Origin: Deltaproteobacteria bacterium
GTDB taxonomy: Bacteria > Myxococcota_A > UBA796 > GCA-2862545
Direction: 5' to 3'
Assembly (NCBI GenBank): GCA_019307545.1
Contig: JAFDJI010000051.1
Coordinates: forward strand, 1 to 19,395
Length of the DNA stretch: 19,395 bases
The notes under the pieces: model-generated
Told to the model about the DNA's origin: nothing
The model's input: only the letters and a program-made list of their open reading frames with translations
Database searches by the model: none
Shown here: piece by piece, positions 7,301 to 13,008 of the stretch
How positions within the stretch are numbered: position 1 is the first letter of the stretch
How the letters are laid out: each line of letters begins with the position of its first letter
Position numbers and translations under genes: made by a program

Positions 7301-7689
7301 CAGCTTCCCGCCGGGTCGTAGGCCGGCGAGGTCACGGTCATCCCTTGCAGGGTGGTCTCGGTCATCCCGGTGATGTCGATCTGGCCCACCAGGAAGGTCT
7401 GGCCCTGCCCCGCGCCGCGGACGACGATGGAGGCGGCGATGCGGAGGTCTTCGTAGAAGGTCCCCGCGGGCACCAGCACCGTGTCTCCGTACTCCGCGAG
7501 CTCGATCGCCGCCTGGATGGTGGTGGTGACGGGGATGTCGCTCGCGAGGACGACGTCTCCGTCGTACGAAAGCGCGCCGAACCCCTGGCCTTCGCGCGGC
7601 TCGAGTTGGGTGCAGCCCGTCACCAGGGCGAGGAAGAGGACCAGGCGGAAGGAGGGGTTCATGGCGTCATTCCAATAGCTTGTGCACAT
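4306..7689 (-). CDS. Large lipoprotein: beta-helix domain plus four tandem lamin-tail domains; C-terminus replaced by IS remnant
   Basis: The ATG at 7689 directly follows the upstream gene's TGA and has GGAGG five bases upstream. An ATG at 7662 would give a more classic signal peptide (MNPSFRLVLFLALVTGC). Either way, the lipobox LVTGC predicts an acylated lipoprotein. Residues ~45-330 form a parallel beta-helix (NosD-like: DTVLVPAGTFYEDLRI, then repeated N-x-I/V strands). Four LTD modules follow at about 348, 510, 674 and 843, each opening with a line such as LVITEVLANAAVEATGEFVE. Each carries IYNAG-like and DPGNGVSMEK-like motifs and lasts ~165 residues. The native sequence ends near residue 990 (NWAVSACG). 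From 4713 downward the reading is antisense to the type B IS91 tail and then to the dehydrogenase stub, adding ~136 foreign residues. LTDs are often on secreted nucleases or surface proteins; no nuclease domain is seen here. Confidence 0.85.
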   Translation of the reverse strand: MCTSYWNDAMNPSFRLVLFLALVTGCTQLEPREGQGFGALSYDGDVVLASDIPVTTTIQAAIELAEYGDTVLVPAGTFYEDLRIAASIVVRGAGQGQTFLVGQIDITGMTETTLQGMTVTSPAYDPAGSWTPTGTGVDVDGDGGIVHVRDVGVFYFKYGLYTIGTANSTIGEVTAAHNKYGIYSEWNIGQRIQNSLVRSNIAAGIFSTQSTGLVAHNTLFGNGFGGTALALSGALALGAGSSEQVVNNLLASNAIGVNCADCGTTMASNLVWGNAVDYAGDASASPDDLSADPLFEASHEGNFHLSAASPCIDRATPVAVDLDFDGHARPQGGASDIGHDEYVVSGYALVITEVLANAAVEATGEFVEIYNAGGASVDLAGLVFSDGGDLDTLVAWSGGSTTVDSQAYAVLVDPDYDGVYGIDAAVTVVTTADTTLGNGLTTSDRVTLYEPDGTAVIAAFTHPSDPGDGVSLEMIDLSIGDRSGNWRASVCPDHRSPGGPPCFAPSGDPAGLVLTEVMANALDEATGEFVEVYNPTSLDIDLAGLVVSDGSSSDSLVAHQGGSTLLGPGSHGVIVDPDLVDAYYLPAGAVLVTTSDATIADGLSNASDSVFLYKTDGTTLIDAYSFVMDPGNGVSMEKRNYAGGNSSSNWTPGSGDCPGGHSIGRLNGAAGGRCEALLITEVMANALDEDTGEFIEIRNAGTGGVEMDGLVFTDGDAVDYVVGYAGGNSFLEAGGFAVILDSEYAGEYDFPPDTILLTTLNTTLGNSLSVSDPITLFESDGVHVLDAFRHPDNPGNGISMERLFLDVFDDWEEWAASVCPKGASPGAHACADSESYLQSDLDEILVITEIMSNPLVESTGEFVELYNAGVDPLDLADFVLFDGDANDTLQGFTDPTNTVLGSEQYAVILDAGYAGEYTIPAGVLLLTTDDATLASGLSVDDPVYLYEANGISLIDSYTWTMDPGNGTSVEKVVWWQGDQETNWAVSACGSGSKRAPSSRGERGAVGGGAFGVLEARRGPWAGWRKQALVGFGEAAQHVAGRPGTADDRVNTHDAPTLRAPERVRAEDTEEQLRLCHPSTAPLRPVPLGPRPRRVQTPARWGLTRSRTSSSAGTGRSICSSFRMSGGP
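4436..4713 (+). mobile_element. IS91-family remnant, type B copy 1: transposase C-terminus and element 3' end
   Basis: Read in frame, it gives SKGRGRWMA-stop-AQLLFRVFGADPLRCSKCG, then RVMRVHAVVRGAWATRHVLR and CLAESH with a TAA stop at 4604-4606. This is the C-terminal zinc-ribbon segment of an IS91-family transposase. A TAG replaces the Trp codon present at the same place in the 16454 remnant. The CxxC (CSKC) is intact, unlike type A. After the stop, 4607-4713 is the element's 3' non-coding end, repeated almost perfectly at 10019-10141. The 3' end abuts and truncates the minus-strand LTD lipoprotein gene; the 5' side abuts the dehydrogenase stub. Confidence 0.8.
4591..4713 (+). repeat. 123-bp direct repeat, copy 1 (partner 10019-10141)
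   Basis: 122 of 123 bases match 10019-10141, the only difference being near 4695. Both copies end at AAGGAGCCCTCTT and then diverge, marking the 3' terminus of the type B IS91-like element. In this copy the junction creates TCGAAG-GAGCCCT-CTTCGA, a 6-bp hairpin at the tip. Confidence 0.9.
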
Positions 7690-8634
7690 TCATTCCTCCC
7701 CGCCGTAGAACACGCGGGGTCCTTCGAAGGCCGACCCGTCCGCATAGGTCCCCGGGCTGAACCAGCCGATCGCGTCTCCCAATCCCGCGTGATCGACATA
7801 GGCGGTTCCCGTGACCTCCGGGTCGAGGACGAGCGAGGCGTCATCCGGGGCGGGGGGCGTACCCCCCGAGGCCGCGCCGAAGGAGACGCTCGCGAGCACC
7901 GTGGCGCCGTCGTCGGCGAGCAGTCGCATGGTCTCCCCGGTGTCCTCCAGGGACAGGCCGTAGAGTGTGCCGGGGTCGTCGTTGTCGGCGATCACGAAGG
8001 TGGCGAAGTCGGCGGAGAGCGATTCGGCATCCCCGCCCCCGAAGACCACGATCGCCTCGCCGGCGCGGAGCAGGGTTTCCTCGGCGAAGGTGTGGCGGGG
8101 GAGGAATTCGCTCCAACTGCGCTCGACCAGCATCGCGCCGGAGAGATCGACGGTGACCCCGGTGCGGTTCGCGATCTCCACGAACTCGTCCTCGACCCCA
8201 TCCGTGGTGCCGTCGCCGTTGGGATCTCCATCCACCGTGGCGTCCGAGAGCACCTCGTTGAAGACCAGGTCACCGAGTTGTACCGGGGAGAGGGTCACCG
8301 CCACCTCCACCGTGTCTTCGTAGCCCCCGATCGAGCCGGTGATCGTCACTGCACCACCCAGGATGGGCTGCCCGGTGGTCGGCTCGAAGAAGTCGAGGAT
8401 CGCGGGGTCGGAAGACGTGAAGATCGCCTCGTCGGTGGCGTCCACGACTTGCCCGAATGCGTTCTCCACCAGCAGGGTCATCTCCACCGTGTCCCGGGTG
8501 GTGAGGGCAGGTGTGGAAGCCTCGATCCACACGTCGACCAATTCCACGCCGGGGCCGGTGTCGTCGGGATCGGCCTCGCAGGCGGCGGTGGTGAGTAGGA
8601 CGAGCAGGAGCGGTGTGGGCCCGAGGTTGCGCAT
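7690..8634 (-). CDS. LTD-containing lipoprotein
   Basis: The start ATG at 8634 has GGAAGG three bases upstream. The N-terminus MRNLGPTPLLLVLLTTAAC is a lipoprotein signal peptide with the lipid-attachment Cys at residue 19. Residues ~30-115 look like an Ig-like or Big-type beta domain (ASTPALTTRDTVEMTLLVEN...). Residues ~118-290 are one lamin-tail domain: LGDLVFNEVLSDATVDGDP, then an acidic EDEFVEIANRTG motif, then VVFGGGDAES and a terminal PGTYADGS segment. The Asp-rich DPNGDGTTDGVED insertion is common in myxobacterial LTD lipoproteins. Its TGA (7692-7690) is followed at once by the ATG of the larger LTD lipoprotein, so the two are co-transcribed and probably work together on the outer membrane. 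Specific function unknown. Confidence 0.85.
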   Translation of the reverse strand: MRNLGPTPLLLVLLTTAACEADPDDTGPGVELVDVWIEASTPALTTRDTVEMTLLVENAFGQVVDATDEAIFTSSDPAILDFFEPTTGQPILGGAVTITGSIGGYEDTVEVAVTLSPVQLGDLVFNEVLSDATVDGDPNGDGTTDGVEDEFVEIANRTGVTVDLSGAMLVERSWSEFLPRHTFAEETLLRAGEAIVVFGGGDAESLSADFATFVIADNDDPGTLYGLSLEDTGETMRLLADDGATVLASVSFGAASGGTPPAPDDASLVLDPEVTGTAYVDHAGLGDAIGWFSPGTYADGSAFEGPRVFYGGEE

Positions 8635-8715
8635 GCGCCTTCCGAGGAGGGGTCCCAGCGAAGGAACGACCGCGGATATCCTACCGTTTTCTGGCGATTC
8701 TGGCGGGCCCTGCCG

Positions 8716-9549
8716 CTACAGGGTGACCGCAAACGATGCGGTGGCGCCCTCCCGCTCGGGTGCGGGAAGCTGGAACCCGTGGGCCCGGGTCGCCATGCAC
8801 TGCGCCCGATCCCGGGGCACCCCGGTCACCTCGGCGGACACCACCTTGCCGGCGGTCGACACCTTCAGGTTCACGGTCGCGGTGGCCCTCTCGTCTCCGG
8901 TGCAGCCGGACCAGGTGTTCGCGGCGCGCTGGAGGTGACGGCGGAGGGCGGCGGGGTCTGACCAGGCTTCGGCGGAGGCCACGCGCACCGTGGGTCGGCC
9001 CACCAACCCCTTGGTGCCGAGGCCCCCAATGCCCTCTGCCGAGCCACCACCGCCCGACCCCAGGCCGCTGCCGTAGCCCGCGCCGATGCGTGCGAAGCGA
9101 ATGCCCAGGCCACCCGAGCCACCCTCCACGCTGTCCAGGGTGCCGGCGATCCCGAACACCTCGCGACTCATGATCAGGCTGTCTGCGCTTCCCCAGTCGG
9201 TATCCGCGGAGCCCAGGATGGCGAGCACGAGCGTGGACTCGAGGACCGCCTCCCTGGCGGCGAGCGCCTCGGCTTCCCGCTCCGCCCGCTGGATCTCCCG
9301 GAAGAGCGCCTCCGCGTCTTCCATGTCGGCCGCGTCGAGGTCCTCGTCGGCCTCCTCCCCCTCCGTGCCCCACGCCACGGGGTCCTCTTCGAGCACCTCT
9401 ACCTCCATGGCGACGGGTTCGAGGAGGAGTCCGGGAAGTTCGAGGGGGACGAAGCCGGGGAACAGCCAGGCCAGCAGGAGGTTGAGCAACCCAAGGAGGG
9501 TGACCCACAGGTGCTTCAGGTAGACCAGGGTTCGCCAGGTCCAGACCAC
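8716..9549 (-). CDS. Membrane-anchored protein with AgmX/PglI (TonB-like) C-terminal domain
   Basis: GTG at 9549 is the first possible start, because an in-frame TAG sits just upstream. No good SD is visible, so translation may be coupled to the preceding frame, which ends three bases earlier. Residues ~10-32 form one hydrophobic segment (WVTLLGLLNLLLAWLFPGF). An acidic, Ala/Glu-rich probable coiled coil follows (~55-105), then a Gly/Ser-rich linker with GIGGLGTKGL. Residues ~185-277 resemble the AgmX/PglI C-terminal domain of myxobacterial gliding and TonB-like energy-transducing proteins: PTVRVASAEAWSDPAALRRH, a CTGDERATATVNLKVSTAGKV strand pair, and a second Cys in AQCMATRAHGFQLP. The two Cys may form a disulfide. 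The stop lies 81 bp before the LTD lipoprotein gene, so all three could form one surface-assembly operon. Confidence 0.75.
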   Translation of the reverse strand: MVWTWRTLVYLKHLWVTLLGLLNLLLAWLFPGFVPLELPGLLLEPVAMEVEVLEEDPVAWGTEGEEADEDLDAADMEDAEALFREIQRAEREAEALAAREAVLESTLVLAILGSADTDWGSADSLIMSREVFGIAGTLDSVEGGSGGLGIRFARIGAGYGSGLGSGGGGSAEGIGGLGTKGLVGRPTVRVASAEAWSDPAALRRHLQRAANTWSGCTGDERATATVNLKVSTAGKVVSAEVTGVPRDRAQCMATRAHGFQLPAPEREGATASFAVTL

Positions 9550-9552
9550 CGA

Positions 9553-9714
9553 CTATCGCGCCAGCACCCACAGCGACACGGTGATCTGGTGGCGCAGGCG
9601 GGTTTCTGGGTCTCGGTACTGGCCGATGGTGTGGAACACGGGCGTCTCGGGGGGAGCACGGACAACGCTCCGGTGAGAGCGTTCCGTAACTTCACTCCCC
9701 GCCCATGGGTCGGG
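9553..9714 (-). pseudogene. C-terminal fragment of an unrecognised gene upstream of the AgmX-like gene
   Basis: The minus-strand frame ending in TAG at 9555-9553 reads TPVFHTIGQYRDPETRLRHQ, then ITVSLWVLAR. This looks like a structured protein terminus, and it stops three bases before the GTG of the next gene, as operon genes do. Upstream the frame is open only to 9714 and its sequence becomes unconvincing beyond about 9655, so the gene has lost its 5' part. Family unknown. I saw no other gene in 9658-9790. Confidence 0.45.
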
Positions 9715-9790
9715 CTACGCGCTCGTGTCAGCTTTCACCGCGGCAGGTCAAGTGTGCACGAACGATGTACGATGCGGCAGGAGGGCAGCC

Positions 9791-9961
9791 ATGGCCGAGA
9801 CCATCCGTGATCGCCGCCAGGCCGCCGCCTGGGAACGCAAGCACGATGCGACCGCGCCCAAACCGGGAGACCTGGCCGCGGACTTTGCGCTTCTCGACGC
9901 CGAGGGCACCCGCAATACCCCCAGCCTGTGGCCGGCGCGCGCAAGCCCGGCCGCGGCGTAA
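9791..9961 (+). pseudogene. 5' stub of a redoxin/deiodinase-like gene fused to an IS91 transposase tail
   Basis: The ATG at 9791 has GGAGGG seven bases upstream. The first ~41 residues (MAETIRDRRQAAAWERKHDA, then PKPGDLAADFALLDAEGTR) match the start of AhpC/TSA-redoxin-like proteins, where 'G..APDFxLxDxxG' precedes the thioredoxin fold. The remaining catalytic part, normally with its Cys motif, is missing. The last 15 residues (NTPSLWPARASPAAA) come from the tail of the IS91-type transposase, as in the remnant at 12575 (PSLWPARSRPAAA). This leaves a 56-aa in-frame fusion with no catalytic residues. Confidence 0.7.
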
Positions 9962-10141
9962 CGCTCACCACAGGACGCTGACATTCGCCGTCCACGGGGC
10001 CGTGCGTCTCAAGATGGACTCGCCGAATCCCACTAAGGCCTGTTTTCGCCAACCCGCCCAAGGTCCTCGACGCGCCTCCAGCACGCCGAATGCTCCCCCG
10101 CCCACCGCACCTCGTTCTCCCCCACTCGAAGGAGCCCTCTT
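9920..10141 (+). mobile_element. IS91-family remnant, mosaic of type B' and type B tails
   Basis: Positions 9920-10012 match 12575-12669 (transposase terminus plus downstream DNA, roughly 85% by eye), while 10019-10141 matches the type B 3' end at 4591-4713 in 122 of 123 bases. The two parts belong to differently diverged elements, so this remnant is a junction between two IS91-type tails. The 3' tip lies 78 bp upstream of the plus-strand gene at 10220. Confidence 0.7.
10019..10141 (+). repeat. 123-bp direct repeat, copy 2 (partner 4591-4713)
   Basis: It differs from 4591-4713 at a single base, starts at the same codon of the transposase tail and ends at the same CCCTCTT terminus. The flanking DNA is unrelated (TTATGTT here, CGATCCC there). 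Confidence 0.9.
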
Positions 10142-10219
10142 TTATGTTCCTTTCCTCCCGATCGGGAATCGGTGAAAGATCACGCGTAGTTGTCCGTTGC
10201 CTGGTCTCCTGGAGGCGCC

Positions 10220-11428
10220 ATGTTCCCGCTCGTGTTCCTGGGCGTGCTCGCCCTGGCCAACCCCTACGAGGACCTCCAACCCCACCGGACCTACACTGTG
10301 CTCGACAACGTCACGCCGGAACTGCATTGGTTTGATGCGGATTTTCTCGATGTCGAATGGGCGGGATGTCTGGTGGGCGTACCCGTGGTGCCCGCCGAAG
10401 ATCTCGACGAGGCGACGACGCTGATCTCGTGCTGGTTCCCTGCCGGACGCGGCGCGTCTGCCCCCCCGGAGGACCGGGCGCTCCTGCCCCACTACCGCCA
10501 CGCGCGGCGGGTCATCAAGAAACACAACGACCCGCGTCGGCTCTCGGTGCGGTACGTCGGGACCTGGCGGGAGGTCACGGTGACCGACTTCGTCCCGACC
10601 GGGCCGGTGGGGCCGCGTGGTGAGCGGCGCTACGACTCTGGAACGGTCGTCTACTCCCTCGACGACGGCGTGCTCGCGCCGCTGCGTGCCAGCGGGGGTA
10701 CCGGGCTCCTGTGCTTCCGACCCGAGGAGTGCCCCGATGCGCCGGTGTGGGTCGCCGCCCCGGCGCCTCCCGACCTCGAGGGCACCTCGATCCTCAAGGG
10801 GGCTTCCTTCTACGAGCGTGATGCGCGCTACGTCGAGGCAGAGCGCGCCGTCCGGGAGGCCGTCGTGGACGCGGTGGCGGCGTGGGACAGCGGCGCGGCG
10901 ACGCGTCCTCCGGAGGTGGTGACCCCCGAGCGCGTGCATGCGCCCGGCGTGCAACGCGCCCTGCTCTGGGAGGTCGCCGCCTACGCCCGCCCGAAGTTCG
11001 GTGACGACGGCTCCTACGTGCGACCGCAGGAGAGCGAGCAACGGGTGCTCGAGGTGCCGCTGCACGTCGCGGTCGACCAGCGGGTCGGGTGGACGATCCA
11101 CCGCGAGGACCTGGGGCTCACGGTGGAGATGGCGCTCGACCTGCCCGCGAGCCGCGCCTTCGTCACCGTCACCGGCCCCGCGGGCGACGTGGCCCGCAGC
11201 ACCTGGCGGGTGGAACTCGACATCACCGATGAGGACGGCACCCTGTTCCTCGACGACGTCCTCTCCTTCGAGGAGATCCTCCGCGAGCCGGACATCCCCA
11301 CCTCATCCGGCCATGAGGGCCTGCTCACCGTGCCCGGTCGAGGCGACTTCGCGTCCATCGACGTCTACCCCCGCTCGGTGCGCCAGTCCGAACGCGCCTG
11401 GTCCGGAAGCACCACCTGGGAGCAGTGA
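10220..11428 (+). CDS. Exported protein of unknown function (402 aa)
   Basis: The ATG at 10220 is preferred over an in-frame ATG at 10190, because TGGAGG lies four bases before it and the protein then begins with a compact signal peptide, MFPLVFLGVLALA, cut before NPYED. I do not recognise the family. The N-terminal ~110 residues contain two Cys (WAGCLVGV and TLISCWFPAG) that could pair. Another pair occurs at LLCFRPEECPD. The middle is Arg/Glu-rich, with a likely helix at YVEAERAVREAVVDAVAAWD. The C-terminal ~150 residues are acidic and beta-rich. No anchor or transmembrane segment follows the signal peptide, so it is probably periplasmic or secreted. Its TGA overlaps the ATG of the next gene by one base, so the pair is translationally coupled. 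It lies just downstream of an IS91 3' end. Confidence 0.75.
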   Translation: MFPLVFLGVLALANPYEDLQPHRTYTVLDNVTPELHWFDADFLDVEWAGCLVGVPVVPAEDLDEATTLISCWFPAGRGASAPPEDRALLPHYRHARRVIKKHNDPRRLSVRYVGTWREVTVTDFVPTGPVGPRGERRYDSGTVVYSLDDGVLAPLRASGGTGLLCFRPEECPDAPVWVAAPAPPDLEGTSILKGASFYERDARYVEAERAVREAVVDAVAAWDSGAATRPPEVVTPERVHAPGVQRALLWEVAAYARPKFGDDGSYVRPQESEQRVLEVPLHVAVDQRVGWTIHREDLGLTVEMALDLPASRAFVTVTGPAGDVARSTWRVELDITDEDGTLFLDDVLSFEEILREPDIPTSSGHEGLLTVPGRGDFASIDVYPRSVRQSERAWSGSTTWEQ

Positions 11429-12420
11429 TGTGGCTCCTACTCCCCCTCACTACGCTCGCCCTCGCCGAGAACATCGGCACCGAGAGCCTCGAGTGGCGCC
11501 TCCTCGACAGCGACATCGCCGTCCGTGCTCGCGTCGCGCGCACCACCGACCACCCCATCGAGGGAGACGCCTGGCGCGAGGAAGAAGTCACCGTCGAGGT
11601 CCTTGAGAGCCTCACCCTCCAGGATCTCCCCAAGACCCTGACCTTCACCTGGCGGACGCGACCGGAAGAAGCGCTGGGCGATCGCCAGGACCACCAGGTC
11701 CTGCTGTTCCTCACCCGAGGCCCTGACGGCGTGCTGGCACCCCGGTCCTCCCTGCACAGCTACGTCGATCTCGCCCATCCGAACGCCTGGACCGCATCGA
11801 CAGCCCACTGTGAGGTCCTCGACAGCGGCCAGGCGGTGCTCGCGTACCTCCGCCCCAAAGCCGCCGACCACCGGCCCGCGATCTTCCCCTCCCACTGGAC
11901 CACCTGGACCTGGCAGCAGCCTGGCTCTACCTGGGCCGACTGCCCTGCCCACACCGAGACCTACACCGCGCTCTGGGCCGGGAGTGCGGTCGGGGTGATG
12001 GTGCCCCAGGGACTTTCGCCCTTCGAGCCGGTGGTCGGCGGGGTGGAGACGACCTTGCTCTCGCCGTCGGGGGACTGGGCGGCACGGCTGGTGCGCGCCG
12101 CCACGGGATCAGAGGCGTTCCCGGAGTACCAGGTCGAAATCGGGGACCGGAACACCGGTGAGAAGTCGCGGGTGGGTGGAGCCTTCGCCGGCTGGTTCGG
12201 ACTGCGGGCCACCTGGGACGCCAAGGACACGCTGTGGATCTGGTCTGGCGACATCGGGATCCGGTCGATGCGACGCCAAGGCGACCAGTGGGGCGAGGAG
12301 GTCTGGAGGGCTGAGGCACTGCCAACGACCGACGGACAGGCACCGACGGTCTTCGACGCGCAGACGAACGAGCGCGTCCCGGTCACCTCCGAGGCACCCC
12401 CGGACTGGCTGGTACCGTAG
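11428..12420 (+). CDS. Exported protein of unknown function (330 aa), coupled to the upstream gene
   Basis: The ATG at 11428 shares its A with the previous TGA, and GGGAG precedes it inside the upstream gene. The N-terminus MWLLLPLTTLALA is a short signal peptide with cleavage probably before ENIGTESLEW. Residues ~15-125 look like a small beta domain (DIAVRARVARTTDHPIEGD, EEVTVEVLESLTLQ) resembling exported modules that handle bound ligand or metal, but I cannot name it. The C-terminal half has repeated strand-turn units with Trp (SPSGDWAARLV, FGLRATWDAKDTLWIWSGD), reminiscent of beta-propeller blades. Two Cys (AHCEVLDS and ADCPAHTE) may pair. It probably acts with its neighbour outside the cytoplasm. 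Confidence 0.75.
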   Translation: MWLLLPLTTLALAENIGTESLEWRLLDSDIAVRARVARTTDHPIEGDAWREEEVTVEVLESLTLQDLPKTLTFTWRTRPEEALGDRQDHQVLLFLTRGPDGVLAPRSSLHSYVDLAHPNAWTASTAHCEVLDSGQAVLAYLRPKAADHRPAIFPSHWTTWTWQQPGSTWADCPAHTETYTALWAGSAVGVMVPQGLSPFEPVVGGVETTLLSPSGDWAARLVRAATGSEAFPEYQVEIGDRNTGEKSRVGGAFAGWFGLRATWDAKDTLWIWSGDIGIRSMRRQGDQWGEEVWRAEALPTTDGQAPTVFDAQTNERVPVTSEAPPDWLVP

Positions 12421-12430
12421 CCATCCTGGT

Positions 12431-12494
12431 CTAGAAGCAGCCCACCTCGACCAGTTCCTCGACCTCCTCGGTCGGCGGCCCGGAAGTGACCATG
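12431..12494 (-). pseudogene. Possible C-terminal scrap of a lost gene
   Basis: On the minus strand the frame ending in TAG at 12433-12431 reads GPPTEEVEELVEVGCF, which resembles a natural protein terminus. Upstream it is cut by the IS91 tail starting near 12495. It may be only a chance open frame. Confidence 0.25.
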
Positions 12495-12795
12495 TCATGC
12501 GCGTTCACGCGGTCGTCCGCGGTGCCTGGGCCACTCGCCACGTGCTGCGCTCCCTCGCCCTGCCCGTTGACCCGCCCAGCCTGTGGCCGGCGCGCTCGCG
12601 CCCAGCCGCGGCGTAACGTTCACCCCCCAGGACGCTGCCGCCAGCCGTCCACGGAGCGGTGCGCCTCGAAGCCGCTTCGTCGGACTCTCCTGACGGACGA
12701 AACAACGTTTTCGCGAATCCGCACAACGAGCCCCAACGCCACCCCAGCACGCCGGAGGCCCCGCCGCACTCCAGGCCTCCTTCGCCCCTACCTCG
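12495..12795 (+). mobile_element. IS91-family remnant, type B': transposase C-terminus and diverged 3' end
   Basis: The plus frame reads VMRVHAVVRGAWATRHVLRS, then LALPVDPPSLWPARSRPAAA with TAA at 12614-12616. The first part matches the type B copy at 4528-4590 closely. The extended C-terminus is shared with 9920-9961. The DNA after the stop resembles the type B 3' end only loosely (GTTTTCGC, CCAGCACGCCG, CCTACCTCGGAGAAGG blocks), so it is an older or different relative. It abuts the K+-channel fragment at about 12796. Confidence 0.7.
12575..12669 (+). repeat. ~94-bp repeat shared with 9920-10012
   Basis: It starts with CCCAGCCTGTGGCCGGCGCG in both places and covers the transposase terminus, its TAA and ~50 bp beyond. 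Substitutions and small gaps make it clearly older than the 123-bp repeat pair. Confidence 0.7.
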
Positions 12796-13008
12796 GAGAA
12801 GGCGAAGGAGTAGAGCAGGCGGTTGTCGGTGAAGGCGCGCTCGATGCTCGTGAACGGGTTGCTGTAGCAGAGCCGCTTCCGGGAGCGCATCAGGCGCAAG
12901 AGCCGCAGGGCCCGCAGCCCCCGCAGGACCGGCACCACCGCGAGCACCGTGACGATGTCGATCAGGATCAGCGGCTGGAGACAGAACCGGAAGCGGCCCC
13001 AGATGTGA
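12796..13008 (-). pseudogene. Internal fragment of a voltage-gated (K+-channel-like) ion channel gene
   Basis: The minus strand reads AHIWGRFRFCLQPLILIDIV, then TVLAVVPVLRGLRALRLLRL, then MRSRKRLCYSNPF and RAFTDNRLLYSFAFS. The first piece is the S2-S3 linker and S3 helix. The second, with Arg every three or four positions, is an S4 voltage sensor. The following part resembles the S4-S5 linker. The S1-S2 region, pore and selectivity filter are absent. The fragment is bounded by IS91 material on both sides (about 12795 and 13006) and has no start or stop of its own. Confidence 0.75.

Noticed and set aside
5206..8598. Very long plus-strand open frame (1130 aa) opposite the LTD lipoproteins
   Set aside because: It is a shadow produced by GC-rich codon bias. 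The minus strand shows signal peptides, lipoboxes and repeated LTD motifs, while this reading is Val/Gly/Asp/His-rich without any domain or SD.
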